From positions 2,081,501-2,145,500 of the forward strand of contig NZ_AP019365.1 in assembly GCF_033095865.1 (NCBI RefSeq): a stretch of 64,000 nt of DNA. Direction: 5' to 3'. Under the pieces are notes generated by a model. It had not been told where the DNA came from and made no database searches. It saw nothing but the letters and a program-made list of their open reading frames with translations. Shown here in pieces: positions 48,730 to 57,404 of this stretch (within the stretch, counting starts at the first letter, position 1; each line of letters begins with the position of its first letter). The DNA is from Pseudomonas sp. KU43P. GTDB taxonomy: Bacteria > Pseudomonadota > Gammaproteobacteria > Pseudomonadales > Pseudomonadaceae. A program made the translations under genes and the position numbers.

Positions 48730-49571
48730 TCAACGAACTGAGTGAGCAATATGGTGTTGTCGAATGCTGTCGCGTGCTTGGGGTCAAGCGCAGCAGTTTC
48801 TATGCGTGGCGCCAGCGCCAAGCCCGAAAAAATCCTGAACGGGATCAGTTACGCTCGGCTGTGGAAGGCCACTTCAAAGCCTCTCGCGATTCGGCCGGGT
48901 CGCGGACGCTAACCCAGGAGTTACGACGCGACGGCCATAAGATTGGGCGTTACAAAGTACGTGCGCTGATGCGTGAAGCTAACCTTAAGTGCAGGCAGCG
49001 TAGGCCGCACCGGTACCGCTCATCAGGCGTGGAAGCATTGATTGCTGAGAATCAGCTGAAGCGAAATTTCAAAGTTTCGACGATCAACGAGGTTTGGTGT
49101 GGAGACGTGACGTACATCCAGGTTGGCAAGCGCTGGCTGTACTTGGCCGCTGTGATCGACCTTTATGCGCGCCGTGTAGTCGGCTGGGCATTTTCGATGA
49201 TTGCGGACGCCAGGCTGGCCTGTAACGCACTGCACATGGCGGCCGAGTCCCGTGGCAAACCGACAGGCGTGATGTTTCATTCCGACCAGGGATGTCAGTA
49301 CACCAGCCACAAATTCAGGGCTGCACTTGAAGAGTACAGCCTGAACCAGAGCATGAGTCATCGCGGACAGTGCTGGGACAACGCCGCCATGGAGCGTTTC
49401 TTCGGGGCCCTGAAATCAGAGTGGATCCCTGCTAAGGGCTATGAAACCGAAGAGCAAGCTCGGGCGGACATCCAGGCTTACTTGGTGCGCTACAACCTGA
49501 AGCGCCTCCACAGCTACAACGGTTACGAAACCCCGGTAGCCATGGAGAAAAAGCTGAAGGCAGCGGCATAA
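48729..49571 (+). CDS. IS3-family OrfB transposase (DDE)
   Basis: Open from the frameshift region; the first internal ATG is at 48774. HTH_21 region (LNYERDQLRSAVEGHF-like RDQLRSAVEGHFKASRDSAG) and the rve integrase core with Asp in VWCGDVTYIQ, Asp in MFHSDQGCQYTS and Glu in DNAAMERFFGALKSE. Normally expressed as an OrfAB fusion. Appears complete. Confidence 0.92.
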   Translation: MNELSEQYGVVECCRVLGVKRSSFYAWRQRQARKNPERDQLRSAVEGHFKASRDSAGSRTLTQELRRDGHKIGRYKVRALMREANLKCRQRRPHRYRSSGVEALIAENQLKRNFKVSTINEVWCGDVTYIQVGKRWLYLAAVIDLYARRVVGWAFSMIADARLACNALHMAAESRGKPTGVMFHSDQGCQYTSHKFRAALEEYSLNQSMSHRGQCWDNAAMERFFGALKSEWIPAKGYETEEQARADIQAYLVRYNLKRLHSYNGYETPVAMEKKLKAAA

Positions 49572-49608
49572 AACCTAAACCGGTGTCCAAAATTAGTTGA
49601 CCAGTTCA

Positions 49609-49824
49609 TAGGGGCTCCTCAGAACCCAGGCGTTAGGTGCAAAACTCGAATCTGGACCATCCCAGTGATGCCAAACTATTTCAGCAGTGTATTCACCAGT
49701 TGCGCCTGCGCCGTCTCATCTAGGTTGGAACAGACTGCACATCTGCTGGAGTGGAGCTAAGGGCAAGCCGTCGGGTCGCGAATGATCATTGCACAGACGT
49801 AGTAAAAGAAGCTGTACCGTTCGC
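49609..49824. other. Short non-coding stretch right of the IS element
   Basis: About 215 bases with no gene; it marks the return from the accessory block to GC-rich sequence. No repeat of the tRNA-Gly 3' end (potential att site) is visible here. Confidence 0.5.
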
Positions 49825-49867
49825 GTGTGAACACAAAGCCCCGGTTCACGGGGCTTTGTGTTCACAC
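49825..49867. terminator. Long bidirectional terminator hairpin
   Basis: A 19-bp perfect stem (GTGTGAACACAAAGCCCCG and its complement) around a 5-base loop, 22 bases after the DUF1329 stop. AAAGCCCCG...CGGGGCTTT gives a T-rich end on both strands. Confidence 0.85.
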
Positions 49868-49888
49868 GGGGGGGGCGGGGCTTCGCAC

Positions 49889-51271
49889 TCAACGAGTACC
49901 CAATTTGCGCAAGTTCCCGGGCGTGAACTCTTCAGGCCCGAAGTTGCTGGCATTGAGCAGTGCCGGTTTCTGATGATCGAGCAGCCGGTCGACCATGTAG
50001 GCGCCGGCAATCAGGTCATGGTAGATGGCCAGGCGCGCGTGGAAGCGCTGGATGTCGTAGGCATAGATCGAGGTCTGCATGTTGGTGCGCCACAGTTGGC
50101 CGCGGCCATCGTAGTTGTCGGCCAGGGTGGCGGCCCAGCTGTCTTCGTCGATGTAGAAGGTGCGCTTGGCATAGATGTGGCGTGCGCTGGGCTTGAGCGT
50201 GGCCTGCAGAATCCAGGTGCGGTGCTTCTCGTAACGCATCAGGTCCGGGTTGATGTGGCCGGCGGCGTTGATGATGTCCGACTGTTTGACGTCCGGTTCA
50301 TCGATTTTGTAGTTGTTGTAGGGGATGTAGATTTCTTTCTTGCCGACGATGGTCCAGTCATAGCGGTCGGTCGCACCGTTGAACAAGCGGTCTTCGTCAT
50401 ACACACGGAAGCCACCGGCGCCGGTTGGCGAGTCGTAGCCCACGGTCGGCGCCCGGCGCACGCGACGCTGGCCGGGGGTGTACTGCCAGGCCTGGCGGGG
50501 TTGCGCGGCTGAGTCGGTGAATTCGTGGCCGACAATGATCTCGCCTTTCTTGCGCACCGGCTCCAGCGTGGTGAGCAGGAAGTTGGTGAAGATGCCGTTG
50601 GTGGTCTGGGCGTTCTGCTTGGGGTCGGACCACAGTGAGTAGATCTTGTAGTTGACCTTTTCCAGCACCCGGTTGTTGTCGGCATAGACGACCACCTGGT
50701 TGTAGTTGGCTTCCTCGGTGACTGCCCGTGCTTGCATGTTGTGGTTGAGGATCAGCTCGTTGCCGTTCTTCGGGATCGGGAACGGCGAGGCGCCGAAGGC
50801 TTCCAGTGCATCATTGCCGTCGGCGCTGAGCTTGGCGCTCTGGGCGTTGCGCAAGATTGCCGCTTCGGTGTCCTTGTCGGCACGGAAATCCCGGTGGCTG
50901 GGGTAGACCGGCATCTTGAAGGTGGCGGGGTAGCGCTTGAACAGCGCCTTCTGGCCCTCGGAAAGGTTTTCGGCGTACTGGTCCATGTTCTGCGCGGTGA
51001 TGACGAACAACGGCTTTTCGTTGGCGTAGGGGTCCGGGTAGGGGCTGCCGGGGCCGTCGAATTTCACCTGTGGCGGGGCGCCGCGCCACTTGCCGGTCCA
51101 CTCCGGGATGCTGCCATCGGCGTTGCCGGCGCGCTCGGCGCCGATCGGGGTCAGGGCCTTGCCCAATTGCGCGGCATCGCTGCCATTGGCGCTGGCCTGC
51201 AGGGCCACGCTGCTGCTCAGCAGGGTGGCGGTAAGCGTGGCGCGCAGCCAGGTGTGCTTGAAGTCATGCAT
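49889..51271 (-). CDS. DUF1329 outer-membrane-associated protein
   Basis: About 460 residues from the ATG at 51271 (GAGG upstream; an ATG at 51286 is an alternative). Signal peptide (TATLLSSSVALQASA) then a LolB/LolA-like beta-domain protein of family DUF1329 (KALTPIGAERAGNADGSIPE; PSARHIYAKRTFYIDEDSWA). Such proteins pair with DUF1302 proteins in clusters for hydrophobic, often steroid-like, substrates and are thought to help move lipids or sterols in the envelope. Downstream of the DUF1302 gene by 23 bases. Confidence 0.88.
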   Translation of the reverse strand: MHDFKHTWLRATLTATLLSSSVALQASANGSDAAQLGKALTPIGAERAGNADGSIPEWTGKWRGAPPQVKFDGPGSPYPDPYANEKPLFVITAQNMDQYAENLSEGQKALFKRYPATFKMPVYPSHRDFRADKDTEAAILRNAQSAKLSADGNDALEAFGASPFPIPKNGNELILNHNMQARAVTEEANYNQVVVYADNNRVLEKVNYKIYSLWSDPKQNAQTTNGIFTNFLLTTLEPVRKKGEIIVGHEFTDSAAQPRQAWQYTPGQRRVRRAPTVGYDSPTGAGGFRVYDEDRLFNGATDRYDWTIVGKKEIYIPYNNYKIDEPDVKQSDIINAAGHINPDLMRYEKHRTWILQATLKPSARHIYAKRTFYIDEDSWAATLADNYDGRGQLWRTNMQTSIYAYDIQRFHARLAIYHDLIAGAYMVDRLLDHQKPALLNASNFGPEEFTPGNLRKLGTR

Positions 51272-51294
51272 GTCGTTGATCCTCATTCAGGGCT

Positions 51295-52872
51295 TCAGAA
51301 CCGGTATTTGAAGTTGAGTGCGACGTTGTCGCGGTCGGCCCAGGGCGAGTTGTTGGCGTTGCCCAGGAAGGCGCTGTAGAGCGCTTCGACGGTGAAGTTG
51401 CCGAGGTAGCGCCAGGTCGTGCCGATGCTGGCGCGATCGTCGCCCTGGCCATAGTTGATCGAGCCGGTGAGGGCGCTGTCGTGCTGGGCGGCGGTGCTGA
51501 AGTTGATCGGCACCGACATGTCCCAGCCGCTGAAGACGTCGTTGTAGTCGAAGTTGACCTGCACCGTGTAACCCCAGGCATCGCGGTCGCCCACCAGGCT
51601 GTCGGTGCCGCCCAGGGTCAGGCCCGGGGCCAGGGTCAGCGGGTCGGATTTGTCGTTGTGCAGCACGGTGTTGTAGACCAGCTCCCCGGTCAGGGTGGTG
51701 TTGTCGGAGAAGGCATTCGGCCCGAACACGTGGATGGCCGAGAGCTGTGCCTGCAAGGTCTCGGCGCGCACCGCGCTGGAGAAGCCGTTGTCGACCATCA
51801 CCGGCTGGCCGTCCCGGTAGCTGACTTCGCCGGCCAGGCTGGTATCGCCGAGCACGGTGGCGAAGCTGGCGCCATACAGGTCGATGTTGTCGAAGTAGCG
51901 GGCACGGTAGAAGCCCAGGTCGCTCTGGAAGTCCAGGGTCGGGGTCTTGTCGTGGTAGCGCACGTAGTACAGGCCGAATTCGGTGTTGTTCAGCGAGGCG
52001 GCGCTGTAGCGCAAGGCCACGCCGTACTGGCCGCTGTCGCTGGGCTCGTCGTCCTTCAGGCGCCTGACGAAGCCGGTGGCGTCGCTGTAGCCGCCCCGGT
52101 CGATGTAGTCGGTGGTGGAGAAGTAGCTGCCGACCCCGAACATCTGAGTCTTCTCCCACTTGTACTGGTAGTAGGCTTCCACATCCAGGTCGTCGGTCAG
52201 GCTGAACTGGCCGAACACCTGGCCGACCGGCAGCAGCACTTCCTTCACTTCGACGCCCGGGGTGGTCGCCTTGGTCGCGTCCACCGGGCTTTGTGCGCCC
52301 GAGACACCCGGATAGAACAGGCTTTCACCCCAGCTCACCACCTGGTCGCCCACGCGCAGGTTGAGGTTGTGCCCGGCCATGTCCCAGGTGCCGTAGGCAT
52401 AGGCATCGAGCATGCGCAGGTCATCGCGGTGCTGGTCGACGGTGTCCTTGGGGAAACGGTTCGGTTTGCTGCACACGCCACTGGCAAAGCAGTTGGAGGT
52501 GCCGGTGTCGTTGTCGTTGCTCTGATCGTAGGCCCGGTCGTAGAAGCCCGAGGCCCGCATGAACACGCCGTAGTTGTCCTGCCAGCGCAGGTTGGCCTCG
52601 GTGAGGAAGCCCACGCGGTCGGTGATCAGGCTGCCCCGGTCGAATGCATTGTCGCCGTCGTTGCCATCGGCATTGGCCACCAGCTTGTGGTCGCGTTTCT
52701 CGGTACGCCAGGCAAGGCTGTAGCTCAACGTGGTGTCCCAGTCGATGCTGAGGTCATCGTTGGGCTGGAAGGTCAGGGCGCTGGCCGGCTGGCTGAGGCT
52801 CCCGGCCAGCAGCAGCAGGGGCAGGCTTACGTACGTGTTGAGCGGTGGCTGGGCGATTGTTGTTCTTATCAT
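51295..52872 (-). CDS. DUF1302 outer-membrane beta-barrel protein
   Basis: 525 residues with signal peptide (LLLLAGSLSQPASA) and a large beta-barrel (DTTLSYSLAWRTEKRDHKL; CTGTC-like SNCFASGVC; C-terminal NVALNFKYRF). DUF1302 proteins are channels or receptors for hydrophobic substrates. Forms an operon with DUF1329 and diverges from the FAD gene at 53102 over a gap with two copies of a shared palindrome. Confidence 0.87.
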   Translation of the reverse strand: MIRTTIAQPPLNTYVSLPLLLLAGSLSQPASALTFQPNDDLSIDWDTTLSYSLAWRTEKRDHKLVANADGNDGDNAFDRGSLITDRVGFLTEANLRWQDNYGVFMRASGFYDRAYDQSNDNDTGTSNCFASGVCSKPNRFPKDTVDQHRDDLRMLDAYAYGTWDMAGHNLNLRVGDQVVSWGESLFYPGVSGAQSPVDATKATTPGVEVKEVLLPVGQVFGQFSLTDDLDVEAYYQYKWEKTQMFGVGSYFSTTDYIDRGGYSDATGFVRRLKDDEPSDSGQYGVALRYSAASLNNTEFGLYYVRYHDKTPTLDFQSDLGFYRARYFDNIDLYGASFATVLGDTSLAGEVSYRDGQPVMVDNGFSSAVRAETLQAQLSAIHVFGPNAFSDNTTLTGELVYNTVLHNDKSDPLTLAPGLTLGGTDSLVGDRDAWGYTVQVNFDYNDVFSGWDMSVPINFSTAAQHDSALTGSINYGQGDDRASIGTTWRYLGNFTVEALYSAFLGNANNSPWADRDNVALNFKYRF

Positions 52873-52960
52873 TGTCGTCCTCGTGCGCGGGCATGCCTGC
52901 CCGTCCGACGTTTTGGGTAGGTGGTGCAGGCACGACTATGGGATGGGGCCTTGGCAGCAA

Positions 52961-52979
52961 CATCGTCCAAGTGGACTAC
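52961..52979. promoter_or_regulatory. Operator-like palindrome, copy 1
   Basis: CATCGTCCAAGTGGACTAC in the divergent gap between DUF1302 and the FAD gene; the half-sites GTCC and GGAC face each other. Near copies occur at 53000, 57381, 61506 and in diverged form at 61540 and 62867. Confidence 0.65.
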
Positions 52980-52999
52980 GCGCGCGGTGCATCGACGCG

Positions 53000-53018
53000 G
53001 TAGTCCCATCGGACGATG
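53000..53018. promoter_or_regulatory. Operator-like palindrome, copy 2
   Basis: GTAGTCCCATCGGACGATG, the reverse complement of copy 1 with few changes, centred 39 bases away, so the two form a large inverted arrangement. Confidence 0.65.
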
Positions 53019-53101
53019 CCGGGGCGCTTCGTGCGTTGGACAATCCCTGGCCGATGGCCCCGCGCGGGCCGTGCTGCGGTCTGCCCGACGGAGGTACGCG
53101 G

Positions 53102-53911
53102 ATGATCAGGTGGGATGAATGCTGCGACGTGCTGGTGGTCGGGGCGGGCGCTGGCGGCATGACCGCCGCGCTGCGTGCCCATGACCTGGGCCTCGATACC
53201 CTGCTGATCGAGAAGCGCGATCAGTACGGCGGTACCTCGGTGGCTTCTGGCGGTAGTGTGCGGATCCCCGACCTGGGCCGCGCCATGCTCGAGTACCTTG
53301 AGCGCGACACGCGCGTACGCTTCGTCGCCATGGAGCCCAAACCCTTCGAAGGCGCAGCCCTGGGCGAGGAATTGCTGCGCATGCGCGAGCCATCGCCCGG
53401 CACGCTGCTGATGGGGCGCGTGGCCATGACCCTGACCGAAACGCAGGTGCTTGTTCACCGCAGCAAGGGCTGGCTGGGCCTGGCGGCAACCGTGCTGTGG
53501 CGCTACTGGCGTGACCGTGAGGGCCGCAGGTTGTCGCGGCGCGACCGTTATCTCACCCAGGGCAGCGCCCTGGTCGGCGCCTTGCGTTGCTCGCTGCTCG
53601 ACCGCGGCCTGCCGCTGTGGCTGAACTGCCCGCTCGACCAACTGCTGATGGTCGGCCATCGCCTCGGCGGTGCCCGCGTGCGGCGCGACGGGCAATGGCT
53701 GAACATCAAGGCCCGCCATGGGGTGATCATCGCCTCGGGAAGTGGCGAGCGTAGCCTGGCGATGCGCCCCGGCACCCAGGGCCTGTACGCCATCGGCCCG
53801 GGTACCGGTCTCGGGCCCGCCATGGCCTTCGGCTTCCTGGCCGCCAACCAGATTCGCGGCAAAAGCCAGCAACGCCAGGGTGAGTTCACCCTGGCCCTGA
53901 CCGGGAGATAG
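53102..53911 (+). CDS. Internally shortened FAD-dependent oxidoreductase (KstD/fumarate reductase type)
   Basis: 269 residues with an intact N-terminal dinucleotide fold (DVLVVGAGAGGMTAALRAHD), the SVASGGSVRIPD substrate-loop start and the C-terminal GLYAIGPGTGLGPAMAFGFL FAD segment. Full-length relatives are about 550 residues; blocks are missing after SGGSVRIPD, after the VRFVAMEPK segment and before GLYAIG. The frame is open, so these are in-frame losses. Probably a non-functional or remodelled dehydrogenase. GGAGG ribosome site; 4 bases before the SDR gene. Confidence 0.7.
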   Translation: MIRWDECCDVLVVGAGAGGMTAALRAHDLGLDTLLIEKRDQYGGTSVASGGSVRIPDLGRAMLEYLERDTRVRFVAMEPKPFEGAALGEELLRMREPSPGTLLMGRVAMTLTETQVLVHRSKGWLGLAATVLWRYWRDREGRRLSRRDRYLTQGSALVGALRCSLLDRGLPLWLNCPLDQLLMVGHRLGGARVRRDGQWLNIKARHGVIIASGSGERSLAMRPGTQGLYAIGPGTGLGPAMAFGFLAANQIRGKSQQRQGEFTLALTGR

Positions 53912-53915
53912 AAGC

Positions 53916-54794
53916 ATGCACACAGACAGGCGACAGGTGGCGTTGGTGACCGGCGCCAGCCGAGGCGTGGGGCGGGGGATTGCCCTGGCCCTGGGGGAGA
54001 AGGGCATGACCGTGTACGTCACCGGCCGGGTGCCGGGGCAGGGCGGTGCGACCCTTTACGGCCATGCGCTGGAGGGCGACCTGCAGGGCGTGGCCGCGGC
54101 CATCGACGCCGCTGGTGGGCGCGGCATCGCGGTGGCGTGCGACCATGGTGACGATGAGCAGGTGCGAGCGCTGTTCGAACGCATCGACCGGGACTGCGGG
54201 CGGCTGGATCTGCTGGTCAACAACGTTGCCCATGTTCATGACCAGTTGATCGAGCCGGAGCCCTTCTGGGAGAAACCGCTGTCGCTGGTGCGCATCCTCG
54301 ATGTCGGCCTGCGCTCGGCCTATGTCGCCAGTTACCACGCGGCCCCTCTGCTGCTGCGCAGCGGCCAGGCGCTGGTGTGCTTCATTTCGTCGTTTGGCGC
54401 GGGATGCTACATGCACGGGCCGGCCTATGGCGCGCAGAAGGCCGGGTGCGACAAGCTGGCGGCGGACATGGCCGTGGATTTCGAAGGGCGCGGGGTGGCC
54501 GCCGTGTCACTGTGGCTGGGGCCGCAGTTGACCGAGCGTACGCGCATAGCCGGGGAGGAGCATGGCGAGCAGTATCGGGCGTTCCTGGAAAATGCCGAGA
54601 CGCCCGGGTTCAATGGCCGGTTGATCCATGCCTTGCTCAATGATCCGCAGTTGGCGGATTACAGCGGGCAGACGCTGATCAGTGCCGAGGTTGCACCGCG
54701 CTATGGCATTGCCGAGGCTGACGGGCGCCAGCCGCCTTCGCACCGGGCGATGCTGGGTGAGCCGCGCCGGCAGCATCCGGCTCGGGTGATCTAG
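53916..54794 (+). CDS. SDR-family oxidoreductase (DHRS1-like)
   Basis: 292 residues. NAD(P) site VTGASRGVGRGIA; catalytic Tyr-Lys in YGAQKAGCDK, with Ser in CFISSFGAG. It resembles the DHRS1-type SDR subgroup, with an extended C terminus (RYGIAEADGRQPP). Would oxidise or reduce a hydroxy/keto group of the pathway substrate. Directly follows the shortened FAD gene. Confidence 0.85.
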   Translation: MHTDRRQVALVTGASRGVGRGIALALGEKGMTVYVTGRVPGQGGATLYGHALEGDLQGVAAAIDAAGGRGIAVACDHGDDEQVRALFERIDRDCGRLDLLVNNVAHVHDQLIEPEPFWEKPLSLVRILDVGLRSAYVASYHAAPLLLRSGQALVCFISSFGAGCYMHGPAYGAQKAGCDKLAADMAVDFEGRGVAAVSLWLGPQLTERTRIAGEEHGEQYRAFLENAETPGFNGRLIHALLNDPQLADYSGQTLISAEVAPRYGIAEADGRQPPSHRAMLGEPRRQHPARVI

Positions 54795-54807
54795 GGCTGC
54801 TGTGCAG

Positions 54808-54897
54808 CCCATCGCCGGCAAGCCGGCTCCTACAGGTATCGCGCAGTTCCTGAAAGCGGCGCTGTACTTGTGGGAGCCGGCTTGCCGGCGATGGGTC
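54808..54897. repeat. REP pair (inverted)
   Basis: Facing REP cores (left one has CTCCTACAGG) separated by about 45 bases between the convergent SDR and acyl-CoA synthetase genes. Confidence 0.9.
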
Positions 54898-54911
54898 GCG
54901 TAGCGGCCCCC

Positions 54912-56495
54912 TCAAGCAGGCACCGCCACCCAACTGCGCAACACCTGCTTGGCCACTTTCCCCGTGGCATTGAGCGGCATGTTGTCCAGCACCTGGACCC
55001 GCCGCGGCACCTTGTAGTTGGCCATCTGCTCCCGGCACCAGGCCAGCACCGCAGCCTCATCGAGCCGCTGCCCCGCCACCGGCAGCAGAAACGCCATGGC
55101 TACCTCACCAAGGCGTTCATCGGCAATCCCGATCACCGCCGCCTGGGCCACGCCCGGGTAGCGCACCAGGGCCTGCTCGATCTCCGCCGGGTACACATTG
55201 AACCCGCCGGTGATGAACATATCCTTCAGTCGATCGGTGATGCGCAAGTAGCCCTCTTCATCGAGCACGCCCACATCCCCGGTATGCAGCCAGCCTTGCT
55301 CATCGATCGCTTCGGCCGTGGCATGGGGGTCGTCCAGGTAACCTCGCATCAGGTTATAGCCCCGCACCAGAACCTCGCCCGGCGTGTTGGCCGCTACCGG
55401 CCGCCCCTGCGGGTCGACGCAGCGCACTTCCACATCAGGCATCGCGCGCCCGCAAGTGGTGGCAACCCGTTCGGCGCTGTCGCCGGTGCGGCAGATCGTG
55501 ACGAAACCGCAGGCCTCGGTCAGGCCGTAAGCCGTGACGATGGTGGCAAAACCCAACTCGCTGCCCATGCGCCGGATCATCTCCACCGGGATCGACGCTG
55601 CCCCGGTCACGGCCACGCGCAAGCTGCCCAAGTCGTACTCACCACGCTGCGGATGGGCCAGCAGCGACTGGTACAGGGTCGGTGGCCCAGGCAGCACGTT
55701 GATGCGTTCCTGCTCGATGCATTCGAGCAGCGCCCGGGTGTCGAACACCTGCTGTGGCAGCAGCGTGCAGCCACGCATCAAGGCCGCCAGCCAACCCGCC
55801 TTGTAGCCGAACGAGTGGAAGAACGGGTTGACGATCAGGTAACGGTCACCCACCTGCAGGCCGACGATCTCGCTCCAGTCACGCACCACCCGCAGGTTCT
55901 GGCCATGGCCAGTCATCACACCCTTGGGCTTGCCCGAGGTGCCGGAGGTGAACAGCAGGTCCGACAAGGTCTCGCCGTTCACCTGCTGCTCGCGTTCGGT
56001 CAGCCGCGCCTCATCGACCTGGTCGGCCAAAGCGAGGAAATCGCCCCAGGCCAGGCCGCCGGCAACCTCGCCCTGAGGGCGCAGGTGGATCACCTGGCGC
56101 AGTGCAGGCAATGCTTGCCCGGCCAGCTGGGCAGGGTAGTCGGTGTCGAGGAACTGGCTGATGCAGAACAGCACGCAGGTGTCGCTGTCACGCAGGACCT
56201 GCGCCGCTTCGGCGCCTTTCATGCGGGTGTTGAGCGGCACCAGGGTGGCGCCGACGCTGTGCAGGGCACCGGCGGCGACGATCCACTCCCACAGGTTGGG
56301 CGCCCACACCGCCACCCGCGCCGCGACCGGCACGTCCAGTGCCAGCAGGGCGCGTGCCGCCAGCCGGCGTAGTTGGTCCAGGCGCTGGTAGCTGATGGGT
56401 TGCCCGGCCTCTTCGATGGCCGGGCGCTCGCCGTAGGCCGCGGCGGCCAGGGCGAAGAGTTGCGGGAGGGTCTGAGCGTTTTCCACGGGCGGCAT
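54912..56495 (-). CDS. Acyl-CoA synthetase (AMP-binding, FadD3-like)
   Basis: 527 residues, ANL superfamily. Phosphate loop LLFTSGTSGKPKGVM, hinge/adenylate motif WLHTGDVGVLDEEGYLRITD and RLKDMFITGGFNVYPAEIEQ, and catalytic lysine in LNATGKVAKQV near the C terminus. Activates a carboxylic acid as its CoA thioester. In this cluster probably a ring-cleavage or side-chain product. Last gene of a minus-strand run, 68 bases after the SDR. Confidence 0.9.
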   Translation of the reverse strand: MPPVENAQTLPQLFALAAAAYGERPAIEEAGQPISYQRLDQLRRLAARALLALDVPVAARVAVWAPNLWEWIVAAGALHSVGATLVPLNTRMKGAEAAQVLRDSDTCVLFCISQFLDTDYPAQLAGQALPALRQVIHLRPQGEVAGGLAWGDFLALADQVDEARLTEREQQVNGETLSDLLFTSGTSGKPKGVMTGHGQNLRVVRDWSEIVGLQVGDRYLIVNPFFHSFGYKAGWLAALMRGCTLLPQQVFDTRALLECIEQERINVLPGPPTLYQSLLAHPQRGEYDLGSLRVAVTGAASIPVEMIRRMGSELGFATIVTAYGLTEACGFVTICRTGDSAERVATTCGRAMPDVEVRCVDPQGRPVAANTPGEVLVRGYNLMRGYLDDPHATAEAIDEQGWLHTGDVGVLDEEGYLRITDRLKDMFITGGFNVYPAEIEQALVRYPGVAQAAVIGIADERLGEVAMAFLLPVAGQRLDEAAVLAWCREQMANYKVPRRVQVLDNMPLNATGKVAKQVLRSWVAVPA

Positions 56496-56563
56496 GGGGC
56501 CTCCTCAGGCAGAGGATCGATAAGCCAAGGGGATGGCCGGGCCCGTGGGCCCGGCCGGATGGG

Positions 56564-57310
56564 TCAGGCGCTGGGCGGGGCGAAGCGGCGGCCGGCGGAG
56601 AAGCCACCGTCCACGGCGATCATCTGCCCGCTGACGAAGGACGCATCGTCCGAGGCCAGGAACAGGGCGACGCTGGCCACTTCTTCCGGTTGCCCCGAGC
56701 GGCTGAGCATGTGCTGCGAGGCGAAGAAGTCATGGAACGCCTGCTGCTCGCGGACCATGCTGGTCATCGGCGTTTCGATCAGGCCCGGGCACAGACCGTT
56801 GACGCGGATGTTGGCGTGGCCGTAGTCGATGGCCATGCTGCGGGTGAGCTGGTTGATACCGCCCTTGGACACGTTGTAGGCCACGTTGCCGTCGCAGCCC
56901 TGCAGGCCGAAGATCGAACCGATGTTGATGATCGAGCCGTTGCGCTGAGCCTGCATCTGCCCCAGCACATGCTTGCTGGTGAGCATGCTGCCGGTCAGGT
57001 TGATGTCCAGCACGCGCTGCCAGTCGGCGGTGTTGGCCGTGGTCACGCTGCCCTGGCTGGCCACGCCGGCGGCGTTGACCAGTACGTCGATACGGCCGAA
57101 GCGCTGGATGACCTCGGTCATCACCTGTTGCACCTGCTCTTCATTGCGCACGTCCAAGGTCATGAACAGGCCAGGGAAATCTTCAGGCGGCTGGCCAACG
57201 TCCAGCCCGACCACCTGGGCGCCCTCGGCGCTGAAACGGCGAACACAGGCCAGGCCGATACCCGACGCAGCGCCTGTTACCACGGCGACCTTGCTTTGCA
57301 AACGAGCCAT
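56564..57310 (-). CDS. SDR-family oxidoreductase
   Basis: 248 residues from the ATG at 57308-57310 (AGAGG 8 bases upstream). Classical SDR: VVTGAASGIGLACV, NAAGVAS, catalytic Tyr-Lys in YNVSKGGINQL, C-terminal SFVSGQMIAVDGG. Has its own upstream region with a copy of the shared palindrome (57381), so it begins a transcription unit with the acyl-CoA synthetase. Confidence 0.9.
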   Translation of the reverse strand: MARLQSKVAVVTGAASGIGLACVRRFSAEGAQVVGLDVGQPPEDFPGLFMTLDVRNEEQVQQVMTEVIQRFGRIDVLVNAAGVASQGSVTTANTADWQRVLDINLTGSMLTSKHVLGQMQAQRNGSIINIGSIFGLQGCDGNVAYNVSKGGINQLTRSMAIDYGHANIRVNGLCPGLIETPMTSMVREQQAFHDFFASQHMLSRSGQPEEVASVALFLASDDASFVSGQMIAVDGGFSAGRRFAPPSA

Positions 57311-57380
57311 ATTCAAACCCTCTGTCTTATTGTTGTGGAGCGTTTCCGCTGGCGAGTCTACCTGTTGCCGAGCCTGTCGG

Positions 57381-57399
57381 GATCGTCCGCAAGGACTAG
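57381..57399. promoter_or_regulatory. Operator-like palindrome, copy 3
   Basis: GATCGTCCGCAAGGACTAG, about 70 bases upstream of the SDR start at 57310. Same half-sites as copies 1 and 4. Confidence 0.65.
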
Positions 57400-57404
57400 T
57401 GGCA

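Larger units (their letters stand above)
48358..49608 (+). mobile_element. IS3-family insertion sequence, intact
   Basis: 1251 bases bounded by 27-base imperfect inverted repeats: TGAACTGGCCTAATGATTTT at 48358 and its counterpart ending at 49608 (both read TGAACTGG...TTTTGGACACC). A 3-bp TAG lies on each side, consistent with a target duplication. Contains orfA, an A-AAA-AAG slip site and orfB in the -1 frame. Confidence 0.95.
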
